Shown piece by piece: positions 1 through 6,515 of a DNA stretch of 11,285 bases. How positions within the stretch are numbered: position 1 is the stretch's first letter; each line of letters begins with the position of its first letter. A program made the translations under genes and the position numbers. Source of the DNA: Lactobacillales bacterium (lineage in GTDB: Bacteria; Bacillota; Bacilli; Lactobacillales; Vagococcaceae); NCBI GenBank assembly GCA_015655485.1, contig JAATEZ010000472.1, positions 1 through 11,285 of the forward strand, in the 5' to 3' direction. Below the pieces are notes generated by a model, which saw only the letters and a list, made by a program, of their open reading frames with translations, searched no databases and had not been told where the DNA came from.

Positions 1-6
1 AAACCA

Positions 7-36
7 TTGACAAATGTATAATACATCCTATATCAT
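7..36 (+). promoter_or_regulatory. possible upstream promoter containing a perfect palindrome
   Basis: A consensus -35 TTGACA at 7-12 is followed after 18 bp by TATCAT at 31-36. The spacer holds a perfect 13-bp palindrome, ATGTATAATACAT at 14-26, with 6-bp arms around one central base. The palindrome also contains a perfect TATAAT (17-22), whose own -35 would lie outside the window. A palindrome inside a promoter spacer is the usual place for a repressor operator, but which gene it serves is unknown. The rest of 1-177 shows no gene. Confidence 0.35.
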
Positions 37-177
37 AGATTGTAAATAAATAATACACATTATTGTGCTGATTTGAGAGGAAAGCGATGCAATGAGAAAA
101 TTGATTTTCTAATTTTTTTGTTATAAATATTGAGTTTTAAAAATATGCCAGAGTTTCATAGATATGATATTCGAAAA

Positions 178-206
178 TTGCAATTAAGTAAGACGTACTA
201 TATAAT
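178..206 (+). promoter_or_regulatory. sigma-A-type promoter of the ccpN-ppsR operon
   Basis: TTGCAA at 178-183, a 17-bp spacer and a perfect TATAAT at 201-206. The predicted start would be near 212-214, giving a leader of under 30 nt before the ATG at 240. This is the best promoter match directly upstream of the first gene. Confidence 0.6.
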
Positions 207-239
207 AAAGATAGTAAATTAGTCAGATGAGGGATTATC

Positions 240-878
240 ATGGAATTTTCGGAACGTCAAAAAAAAATTATTGAAATCGTAAAACAAAATGAACCTATCA
301 GTGGAGACAATATCGCTGGAAAGCTTGGTTTGACCAAACCGACCCTAAGAAGTGATCTGGCAGTACTGACGATGACAGGAGTACTGGATGCGCGTCCGAA
401 GGTAGGTTATATTTATTCTGGACAAAAAGTGGAGCCGTTACTATTTGAAAAGTTATACAATCAACCAATTGAAAAAATAATTGTTCCGCCAGTGGTCATC
501 AAGCAAAGTACTACGTTGAATGATGCGATCACAGATTTGTTTATGTATGATGTCGGATCATTGTATGTGGTGGAAGATGAGGCAAAATTACTGGTTGGTG
601 TTCTATCACGAAAAGATTTATTGCGAAGCGTTTTAAATACAACCAATCATGAAACACCGGTTGCTGTTATGATGACTAGAATGCCAAATATCATTACCGT
701 AACGCAGGACATTAGTATTCTGGAGGCTGGGAATATACTGATGAATCATCAGATAGATTCGATGCCGGTAGTTGAAAAAAATTTGCCGAAAAAGGTCATC
801 GGTAAAATCACAAAAACAAGAATCATGAATTATTTTATATCAGAAGGAATTAAGGTGAGGGAAAATAATGAATACTAA
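240..878 (+). CDS. ccpN: CcpN-type transcriptional repressor (HTH plus tandem CBS)
   Basis: This 212-residue protein begins with a DeoR/HTH_11-like winged helix (about 1-60). Its recognition region contains the stretch SGDNIAGKLGLTKPTLRSDL. Two CBS domains follow (about 78-133 and 141-200), which in this family sense adenine nucleotides. Length and layout match B. subtilis CcpN (YqzB), which represses gluconeogenic genes during glycolysis. The ATG at 240 has a GAGGGA site at 229-234. The gene overlaps ppsR by 11 nt, the same pairing as ccpN-yqfL in Bacillus, so the two are probably co-transcribed and translationally coupled. In a lactic acid bacterium the target is likelier to be pyruvate, phosphate dikinase than the Bacillus targets gapB and pckA; that is inference. 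The family is secure, the ortholog symbol less so. Confidence 0.85.
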   Translation: MEFSERQKKIIEIVKQNEPISGDNIAGKLGLTKPTLRSDLAVLTMTGVLDARPKVGYIYSGQKVEPLLFEKLYNQPIEKIIVPPVVIKQSTTLNDAITDLFMYDVGSLYVVEDEAKLLVGVLSRKDLLRSVLNTTNHETPVAVMMTRMPNIITVTQDISILEAGNILMNHQIDSMPVVEKNLPKKVIGKITKTRIMNYFISEGIKVRENNEY

Positions 879-1707
879 ACTCGAAGCAGAAAAAGAACAA
901 TTAGAGATCTTTTTGATTTCAGATTCAGTTGGAGATACAGCACAGAAAGTAATCAATTCAGTTTTAGCCCAATTTCCGGATTTAAAAAAAGTAGATATAA
1001 AAAAATTTCCGTTCATTGATACTAAAGAGGAATTGCAGCAGATCCTGACAGATGCACTTAAAGAAAAAGCCATTGTGGTAACGACTTTAGTCGATGAAAA
1101 GCTGAACACACTTATTGCCGATTTTTCCAAGAGAACTTCTTTACGCTATGTAGATTATATGACTCCTTTGATTGATCTTATTCAGGATAAAACTCAATTG
1201 ATGGCTCAGCAGGAGCCGCGAGCACAATATAAATTGAATTCTGAATATTTTAACAAGGTCGAAGCAGTAGAATTTGCTGTAAAGTATGATGATGGGAAGG
1301 ATCCTAAAGGTTTTGTGAAGGCAGACTATGTGATATTGGGAATCTCACGCACTTCTAAAACACCTCTAAGCATGTATTTGGCTCATAAGTCCTACAAAGT
1401 GGCTAACTTACCATTGATTTTGGAGATGTCGCTGCCTAAAGAAATCTATGATGTTCCTAAGGAGCGATTAGTGGGGCTTGTTGCGGATGCGAAACACATT
1501 TTGCGGGTTCGCAGATCGCGACTTGAATCGCTTGGTTTAAAAGGGAATTCTTCTTATGTTGATTTAAAACGAATCGAATCGGAATTGGAGCATTCTCGTG
1601 AGGTCTACAAAAAGTTAGGCGCTCGAGTGGTAGATATTGATGGTATGGCTGTCGAAGAAATCGCTCAATTGATCGAATCAGGGAATTCAAGCATAAAGAA
1701 TCAGTAA
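868..1707 (+). CDS. ppsR: pyruvate, phosphate dikinase regulatory protein (bifunctional kinase/pyrophosphorylase)
   Basis: A 279-residue member of the PpsR/PDRP family (former DUF299). Proteins of this family switch off pyruvate, phosphate dikinase by ADP-dependent threonine phosphorylation and switch it on by phosphate-dependent dephosphorylation. The N-terminal signature ISDSVGDTAQ is at about 17-26. The family P-loop, GISRTSKTP, is at 158-166, followed by the conserved YLAHKSYKVANLPL region. Length is normal (about 270-280). The ATG at 868 has AAGGTGAGG just upstream, inside the end of the ccpN-like gene, so translation is probably coupled. The Firmicute form is expected to act on PpdK rather than PEP synthase; the target gene is not in this window. 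A terminator follows at 1754-1794. Confidence 0.92.
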   Translation: MNTKLEAEKEQLEIFLISDSVGDTAQKVINSVLAQFPDLKKVDIKKFPFIDTKEELQQILTDALKEKAIVVTTLVDEKLNTLIADFSKRTSLRYVDYMTPLIDLIQDKTQLMAQQEPRAQYKLNSEYFNKVEAVEFAVKYDDGKDPKGFVKADYVILGISRTSKTPLSMYLAHKSYKVANLPLILEMSLPKEIYDVPKERLVGLVADAKHILRVRRSRLESLGLKGNSSYVDLKRIESELEHSREVYKKLGARVVDIDGMAVEEIAQLIESGNSSIKNQ

Positions 1708-1753
1708 TCAAGGGCTGCTGAGCAGACGCAAGTCGGTAGAATTTATTCTTTTG

Positions 1754-1794
1754 AGGATGGGACAAAACGAAGAGTTTTTGTTCTATCCTTTTCG
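1754..1794 (+). terminator. intrinsic terminator after ppsR
   Basis: The arms at 1755-1767 and 1776-1788 (GGATGGGACAAAA with TTTTGTTCTATCC) pair over 13 bp, including two G-U pairs, around an 8-nt loop. A further A-T pair extends the base. A run of T (1789-1792) and a pyrimidine-rich stretch follow. It separates the ppsR operon from the DUF1836 operon. Confidence 0.75.
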
Positions 1795-1885
1795 TCTATC
1801 CTTGTTTCATTGCTTTTCTTGTAATTGTCATTCATGCTTTAAAAGAGTATCTATAAATGGTAGTTTTGCGTTTGTGATAAACTTA

Positions 1886-1894
1886 TGATATAGT
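1886..1894 (+). promoter_or_regulatory. extended -10 promoter for the DUF1836-DegV operon
   Basis: The sequence TGATATAGT is a TGn-type extended -10 with the hexamer TATAGT (1889-1894). A weak -35, TTGCGT (1866-1871), sits 17 bp upstream. It lies about 40 nt before the start codon at 1934. Confidence 0.5.
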
Positions 1895-1933
1895 ATTGAA
1901 AACTACATTGTTAAGCAGAAGGAATGGAATAAT

Positions 1934-2497
1934 ATGGAAGAAACGAAAGTTATCCAAGAGTGGAAACAAGAATTAAGTCAGATGCATATACCAAGATGGG
2001 AAGAACTTCCAGATATCGATATTTACATGGATCAGTTAGTCTCGCTGGTGGGGCGTTACACGAAACTTTTTCGGTTAGAGCATTTATCTGTATCGAAATT
2101 TATTACGGCTTCGATGGTCAATAATTATGTCAAACAAAAATTGATCCCGCCTCCTCATAAGAAGAAATATAATCAACAACATATTGCTTATTTAGTTGTT
2201 ATTACTATTTTAAAGCAAGTCTTTGATATTCCTGCTATAAAAAAAGGGATAAGCTGGCAAATGTCTATCACGGATTCGAAAAATGGTTATGATCAGTTTT
2301 GTCAACAATTAGAGGAAACAACAAAACAGTTCGCCTTATCTGATGAAGAGCAGCCGGTTCATTTTAAAACGAAAAAAATGGAACAACAACCTTTACAGAT
2401 GGCAACAGTCACCCTTTTAGCAAAATTGATGGCTGAGAAAACTTTGGAATTTTTAACGGATGAAGAAAAAAAGGAGCAAACTCATGAAGAAGAATGA
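1934..2497 (+). CDS. DUF1836 family protein, putative DNA-binding
   Basis: A 187-residue soluble protein matching the DUF1836 family as I recall it; its biochemical role is not established. Residues about 49-90 (from HLSVSKFITASMVNNYVKQK through the IPPPHKKKYNQQHIA segment) read as a MerR-like helix-turn-helix followed by a basic wing, so a transcription-factor role is plausible. The C-terminal half is helical and ends in a very acidic/lysine-rich tail. The ATG at 1934 has GAAGGAA at 1918-1924, 9 nt upstream. The 3' end overlaps the DegV gene by 14 nt, and the DegV ribosome binding site lies inside this gene, which points to translational coupling. No membrane segment or signal peptide is visible. 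Confidence 0.75.
   Translation: MEETKVIQEWKQELSQMHIPRWEELPDIDIYMDQLVSLVGRYTKLFRLEHLSVSKFITASMVNNYVKQKLIPPPHKKKYNQQHIAYLVVITILKQVFDIPAIKKGISWQMSITDSKNGYDQFCQQLEETTKQFALSDEEQPVHFKTKKMEQQPLQMATVTLLAKLMAEKTLEFLTDEEKKEQTHEEE
2471..2476 (+). promoter_or_regulatory. ribosome binding site fixing the DegV start
   Basis: AAGGAG lies 7 nt before the ATG at 2484. The in-frame upstream ATG at 2460 has no such site and would only add eight residues, so 2484 is preferred. Confidence 0.75.
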
Positions 2498-3344
2498 TAT
2501 CGCTTTGCTAGTAGATTCTTGTATGGACGTCCCGAAGATTTTTCTGAAAAAAGCAGGAATTTATGAGATTCCGCTAAAAGTCATTTATAAAGATAAAATT
2601 TATACAGATAAGGTAGATATTACTGCAGAAGAAGTCTATGAACGTTTAGCTGAAGAGATCCCTAAAACATCTTTGCCTGAGGGGGAAGATATTTTAAGAA
2701 TCTTGCAGCAAATTTTAGAGGATGGCTATCAAAAAGTGATCATTTGTACTATTTCGAGCGGATTAAGTGGTACGAACAATATGCTAAACATGATGGCCCG
2801 TGATTTTAAAGATTTAGAGAGTTATGTCTTAGATACTAAAAATATAGGAATCGGCAGCGGTTTGCAGGGAGTGCATGCTTATCATTTGATCAAAAAAGGT
2901 CTGCCCTTCGATGAGATCATTCAAATTTTAGAGAAAAATGTTTTGGATACGAAAGTTTTTTTTAGTATCCCCACGCTAGAGTATCTAAAAAAGGGGGGAC
3001 GGATCGGCCTAGTTTCTTCCATTTTGGGAACGGCATTAAATCTTAATCCAGTGATCTCATGTAATTCAGATGGTGTTTATCATACAGTAGGGAAAACCCG
3101 CGGTCGTAAAAAAAGTATTGAAAAGATGTTGCGCTTAGTCGAGGAATTTATAGAAAACTATCATTCTTATGATATTGGGATATCTTATGGAAATTGTTTG
3201 GAAGATGCGAAACAATTGGCTGAAGAAGTAAAGCAGCGTTTTCCTGATATCAGGGAGTTTTTTATGGATGAAGCAAGCCCTGTGTTAGGAGTCCATACAG
3301 GGCCGGGACTACTGGGGATGGCAATTTGCCGTCATCATTCGTGA
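2484..3344 (+). CDS. DegV family fatty-acid-binding protein (FakB-like)
   Basis: A 286-residue DegV protein of normal length. Family members bind a fatty acid and, as FakB, present it to the kinase FakA to make acyl-phosphate for phospholipid synthesis. Visible signatures: DSCMD (11-15) near the N-terminus, KTSLP (61-65), ISSGLSGTNNM (90-100), the GGRIG segment (161-165) followed by the long hydrophobic helix, and HTGPGLLGMA (271-280). The start at 2484 rests on AAGGAG 7 nt upstream. It overlaps the DUF1836 gene by 14 nt and shares its promoter. FakA is not in the window, so acyl specificity and FakB function are inferred from family only. A strong terminator follows. Confidence 0.88.
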   Translation: MKKNDIALLVDSCMDVPKIFLKKAGIYEIPLKVIYKDKIYTDKVDITAEEVYERLAEEIPKTSLPEGEDILRILQQILEDGYQKVIICTISSGLSGTNNMLNMMARDFKDLESYVLDTKNIGIGSGLQGVHAYHLIKKGLPFDEIIQILEKNVLDTKVFFSIPTLEYLKKGGRIGLVSSILGTALNLNPVISCNSDGVYHTVGKTRGRKKSIEKMLRLVEEFIENYHSYDIGISYGNCLEDAKQLAEEVKQRFPDIREFFMDEASPVLGVHTGPGLLGMAICRHHS

Positions 3345-3367
3345 TCGATCTATCGGCTTTTTGATGG

Positions 3368-3418
3368 ATGGGAAGACAGTTTGGAAGGAAAACCTTTCAT
3401 TTGTTTTTCCATTTTTTT
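3368..3418 (+). terminator. strong intrinsic terminator after degV
   Basis: A 12-bp outer stem (3368-3379 with 3401-3412, including G-U pairs) and a 7-bp inner stem (3382-3388 with 3393-3399) are separated by a small T-rich internal loop. The apical loop is AAAA (3389-3392). The outer arm runs directly into seven T residues (3412-3418). It insulates the downstream carbohydrate operon from degV transcription. Confidence 0.85.
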
Positions 3419-3491
3419 CGTAATTCTGCCCAAAGCAGAGCATAAAAAATAGGCAAATCACTATAGAAATGTTTGTTCGCGAAAGGTAAAA

Positions 3492-3547
3492 TTATTTCAG
3501 ATACATAATAGTGATTTCTGGAATAGTCAAAAAGCTGATGACTAGTC
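3492..3547 (+). promoter_or_regulatory. inverted repeats upstream of the pectin operon (candidate operator or leader fold)
   Basis: Two inverted repeats sit between the degV terminator and the first carbohydrate gene. TTATTTCAGA (3492-3501) pairs with TCTGGAATAG (3517-3526) with two wobbles. The exact repeat TAGTCA (3524-3529) and TGACTA (3539-3544) is spaced by 9 nt, and its right arm is part of an 8-bp palindrome, GACTAGTC (3540-3547). A CATAAT (3504-3509) could be a -10, but I see no good -35, so the promoter may depend on an activator. Confidence 0.3.
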
Positions 3548-3579
3548 CGTTATCCTATTGGCTAATAGCAGTTGACGCA

Positions 3580-3590
3580 AAGGAAGGAGA
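3580..3590 (+). promoter_or_regulatory. ribosome binding site fixing the esterase start
   Basis: AAGGAAGGAGA lies about 10 nt before the ATG at 3601. A GTG at 3511 opens the same frame but has no such site and adds a non-homologous N-terminus. Confidence 0.75.
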
Positions 3591-3600
3591 AAATAAGATC

Positions 3601-4284
3601 ATGCAACATCTTTTTATTGCAGGAGATTCAACAGCGGCTACAAAAGGAGGACATGAAAAGCCGATGACCGGGTGGGGAGAATGTCTACAAACCTATTTTA
3701 ATGAACAATTGGTTGTAGTTAATTATGCGGTGAATGGCCGCAGCAGCAAATCTTTCATTGACGAAAAGAGATTGGCGCAAATCGAAAGAGAGATCCGGGA
3801 AAATGATTTTTTAGCGATTCAGTTTGGTCATAATGATTCTAAAGAAGAGAAGGAACGCTTTACTGAACCATTTGGCTCCTATCAAAGCTATCTGACTGAG
3901 TATGTTCAGGCGGCTTTAAACGCAGGAGCTACCCCATTGTTAGTGACCTCGGTTACGAGACGAGTAGTCAAGAATGGTCTAATCGAAGAGAATACTATCG
4001 GTGCGTATCCAGAAGCTATGAAGGAATTGGCTCAAAAAAATCATTGGCCGCTGCTTGATCTATACGAGGCTTCCTATAGTGATATTTGCAAAATCGGCGC
4101 AGAAGAGGCAAAAAAATATTATTTACACTTAAACCCAGAACTGTATCCTAATTTTTTAGAAGGACTGGCGGATAATACTCATTTTTCTGAGCTGGGAGCA
4201 AAAAGAATGGCGGAGTTATTTGTGAGAGAGCTGAGGCAAAGTGATTTATCATTAAAAGAATTCTTAAAAAAAAATCTAAGTTAA
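3601..4284 (+). CDS. GDSL/SGNH esterase, rhamnogalacturonan acetylesterase-like (CE12)
   Basis: This 227-residue protein has all SGNH hydrolase blocks. Block I is GDS with nucleophile Ser10, block II has Gly46 in NYAVNGRSSKS, block III has Asn78 in QFGHNDS, and block V has Asp191 and His194 in DNTHFSELG. Block III reads GHND and the overall pattern resembles B. subtilis RhgT/YesT, which removes acetyl groups from rhamnogalacturonan I. With no signal peptide it should act in the cytoplasm on imported oligosaccharides. It heads a four-gene run with GH28 and GH42 glycosidases, which supports a pectin-side role. Substrate is inferred; another acetylated sugar is possible. The next gene starts 39 nt downstream. 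Confidence 0.85.
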   Translation: MQHLFIAGDSTAATKGGHEKPMTGWGECLQTYFNEQLVVVNYAVNGRSSKSFIDEKRLAQIEREIRENDFLAIQFGHNDSKEEKERFTEPFGSYQSYLTEYVQAALNAGATPLLVTSVTRRVVKNGLIEENTIGAYPEAMKELAQKNHWPLLDLYEASYSDICKIGAEEAKKYYLHLNPELYPNFLEGLADNTHFSELGAKRMAELFVRELRQSDLSLKEFLKKNLS

Positions 4285-4323
4285 TTATATATATTTTGAT
4301 AAAGAAAAAGGAGTTGTATAGAT

Positions 4324-5169
4324 ATGGATTCATTAAATCTTGGTGTTCGGGCGCATGACTTTGGCGAATTACCCTTACCGCAATTGATTACTAAAATACA
4401 AGAATATTCATTTACAAACATTCAGTTTGCTATAAAGAAATCTTTTCCAACTTTGGTGCCTGAATTTTCCAGTTTATCTCCTGGGCTGGCTAGTTATTTT
4501 GGCAACGCATTTCAACAGGCCGGGATCAAAATCAGCGTTTTAGGCTGTTATGTAAATATCGCTTCCTCAAATGAAGAGGTACGGAAACAGGCGGTCGCCG
4601 ATTTCAAAACACATCTTCGTCTGGCTAGAGATTTCGGGGCATCATTGGTCGGAACTGAGACAGGGACTGTTGGTTCAGCAGGCTATACTCCAGATAATTT
4701 TAAGGAAAACGCGTTTCAACTAGCTTTGAGTTCAATAAGAGAAATGGTCAGCGAAGCAGAAAAATTTGGAGTGACGGTAGGCATTGAACCGGGGATCAAT
4801 CATCCGCTTTATAATGTTGCGAGGATCAAACGATTATTAAATGAGATCCCTTCGAATAATTTACAGCTGATTTTTGATGCGGCTAATTTGATGACTCCTG
4901 AAAATATTCATAGCCAGGAAACCGTGGTCGACGAGTCACTGAACACTTTTGGAGATCGAATCGCTGTTTTTCATTTAAAAGATTGCCAAATCACAGCTCA
5001 AAATAAAAAAGAGTTTGCACCGTTAGGGCAAGGACAAATCGATTTTAGGCCTATCATCAACTATATGAAACATGAACGACCTTTGATCCATGGGCTTTTG
5101 GATGAGATCGCTGAACCACATCTTCAGGAGAGCATTGCTTTCTTGAAAAGAACCTATGCTGAATTATAG
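4324..5169 (+). CDS. sugar phosphate isomerase/epimerase-like TIM-barrel protein
   Basis: A 281-residue protein of the AP-endonuclease-2/xylose-isomerase-like TIM-barrel superfamily. Likely metal ligands are visible: Glu155 in GIEPG, Asp185 in IFDAANL, His217 in VFHLKD and Glu261 in LLDEIAEP; Asp220 is also near the site. This set is typical of metal-dependent sugar isomerases and epimerases. AAAGGAG (4307-4313) precedes the ATG by 10 nt. The GH28 start follows by 13 nt, so the gene sits inside the operon. It may convert a monosaccharide released by the pectin enzymes, such as a uronic acid, rhamnose or galactose derivative, but the sequence does not say which. It is not a true xylose isomerase (too short and different motifs). 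Confidence 0.8.
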   Translation: MDSLNLGVRAHDFGELPLPQLITKIQEYSFTNIQFAIKKSFPTLVPEFSSLSPGLASYFGNAFQQAGIKISVLGCYVNIASSNEEVRKQAVADFKTHLRLARDFGASLVGTETGTVGSAGYTPDNFKENAFQLALSSIREMVSEAEKFGVTVGIEPGINHPLYNVARIKRLLNEIPSNNLQLIFDAANLMTPENIHSQETVVDESLNTFGDRIAVFHLKDCQITAQNKKEFAPLGQGQIDFRPIINYMKHERPLIHGLLDEIAEPHLQESIAFLKRTYAEL

Positions 5170-5176
5170 AAAGGAG
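5170..5176 (+). promoter_or_regulatory. ribosome binding site fixing the GH28 start
   Basis: AAAGGAG lies 6 nt before the ATG at 5183, directly after the stop codon of the preceding gene. The in-frame ATG at 5156 lacks such a site. Confidence 0.8.
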
Positions 5177-5182
5177 AATTCG

Positions 5183-6499
5183 ATGAAAGAAAGAGTCAGT
5201 TTATTGGATTATGGAGTCGAAAATAATTCAGGAGAGTTAATGACAGCCGCCATTCAGCAAGCAATAGATGATGCGGCTGTCCGGAAACTGCAATTAGTGT
5301 TCCCGGCTGGGCACTATTTAGTGGGCTCTCTATTTTTAAGAGATGACAGCGATATTTATTTAGAAAAAGAGGCTTGTCTATTAGGAAGCCAAAACTTACA
5401 GGACTATCAGCAAATTCCGACAAGAATTGCTGGAGTGGAAATGATTTGGCCTGCTGGAGTCTTGAATGCGATAAAATGCAAACGTGTGCACCTTTCTGGC
5501 GGCGGAACTGTCTGTGGTCAAGGAGAATTTTGGTGGCATAAGTTTTGGGGAGCGGATGAGAAAAGCGGGATGATGCAGGAATATATTGAAAAAGGATTAC
5601 GCTGGGCGGTAGATTATGATTGTCAAAGACCGCGCAATATTTTGATTTATGAGTGTGAAAATGTAGAAATTCGGGAAATCCATTCTGTTCAATCGGGTTT
5701 TTGGAATATTCATTTATGCTACTCTCAAAAAGTACATGTGGATGGTATCACGGTTAAAAATTCGAAGGGTCCAAGTACGGATGGCATTGATATCGATTCA
5801 TGTGTTCGCGTTGTTGTTGAAAATTGCTATGTGGAGTGTAATGATGACAACATCTGTGTGAAATCAGGTCGAGGATTTGAAGCTTCTCAGCTGGGCAAGG
5901 TTTGTCGCGATATTACAATCAGAAACTGTGTTTTTGGTAAAGGCTCAGGAGTAACACTGGGCAGTGAGACATCAGGTGGGATTGAACAAATAAAAATTCA
6001 GAATATCCAATTTCATCAGACGGGAGTGGGTTTTAGAATAAAATCGGCTAATAATCGAGGCGGCTTCATTCGGGACATTGAAGTGAAAGATTTGGAAATG
6101 ACAGATGTTTCTTTTCCCTTTTTGTTACAAACAAATTGGTATCCTGAATACAGCTATAGTAGGATACCGGAAGACTACAAGGGGGAAGTTCCGGATTATT
6201 GGGAAAAACTTTTACAGGGAGTAAATGATGATCTTGGGTTGACGAAGGTCGAGAACATTCGGATAAAAAAAGTGAAGAGTACTCTTAGCAGTCTGGATAT
6301 CCGCCAAAATACTTTTTCGAGAGCTTTTTTCATTGAGGGCAGCGCGGAACAGCCTATTAAAAATTTGTTTGTTGAGGATGTTTTTTTAGATGCTACAGAA
6401 TTCGGGAAAATTTCAGGTGTGGAAGAGCTGCAATTTCGAGAGGTTCATGTGACTGCCGCTTTAAAAACACAGAATAGAAATGATAGCTACGAGCGATAA
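5183..6499 (+). CDS. GH28 family glycoside hydrolase (polygalacturonase/rhamnogalacturonase-like)
   Basis: A 438-residue protein of the right-handed parallel beta-helix GH28 family, whose members cleave galacturonide linkages in pectin. The three catalytic aspartates are visible as Asp200 in GPSTDGIDID and Asp221-Asp222 in CNDDNICVKSG. The substrate-binding RIK is at 285-287. The usual GHG motif is replaced by GSG (Ser255) in FGKGSGVTLGSE. The N-terminal FPAGHYLVGSLFL segment is also typical of exo-acting bacterial GH28. No signal peptide is present, so the enzyme probably trims imported oligogalacturonide or rhamnogalacturonan fragments. Exact linkage is unknown. The gene is followed 16 nt later by GH42, whose ribosome binding site lies between them. 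Confidence 0.88.
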   Translation: MKERVSLLDYGVENNSGELMTAAIQQAIDDAAVRKLQLVFPAGHYLVGSLFLRDDSDIYLEKEACLLGSQNLQDYQQIPTRIAGVEMIWPAGVLNAIKCKRVHLSGGGTVCGQGEFWWHKFWGADEKSGMMQEYIEKGLRWAVDYDCQRPRNILIYECENVEIREIHSVQSGFWNIHLCYSQKVHVDGITVKNSKGPSTDGIDIDSCVRVVVENCYVECNDDNICVKSGRGFEASQLGKVCRDITIRNCVFGKGSGVTLGSETSGGIEQIKIQNIQFHQTGVGFRIKSANNRGGFIRDIEVKDLEMTDVSFPFLLQTNWYPEYSYSRIPEDYKGEVPDYWEKLLQGVNDDLGLTKVENIRIKKVKSTLSSLDIRQNTFSRAFFIEGSAEQPIKNLFVEDVFLDATEFGKISGVEELQFREVHVTAALKTQNRNDSYER

Positions 6500-6502
6500 A
6501 AT

Positions 6503-6510
6503 AAAGGAGA
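6503..6510 (+). promoter_or_regulatory. ribosome binding site fixing the GH42 start
   Basis: AAAGGAGA lies 5 nt before the ATG at 6516. The earlier in-frame ATG at 6480 lies inside the GH28 gene and has no clear site. Confidence 0.8.
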
Positions 6511-6515
6511 GAGCC

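Noticed and set aside
78..93. Possible CcpA cre site, AGGAAAGCGATGCAAT
   Set aside because: Four mismatches to the usual cre consensus, including the 3' half, so it is not supported.
1800..1885. A hidden small gene in the gap after ppsR
   Set aside because: No start codon with a good ribosome binding site opens a useful frame; the stretch is AT-rich spacer.
3473..3488. Possible cre site TTGTTCGCGAAAGGTA upstream of the pectin operon
   Set aside because: The central GCG fits, but five consensus positions fail.
4324..5169. Xylose isomerase or endonuclease IV
   Set aside because: The fold is shared, but the length and motifs fit the generic sugar phosphate isomerase/epimerase group better.
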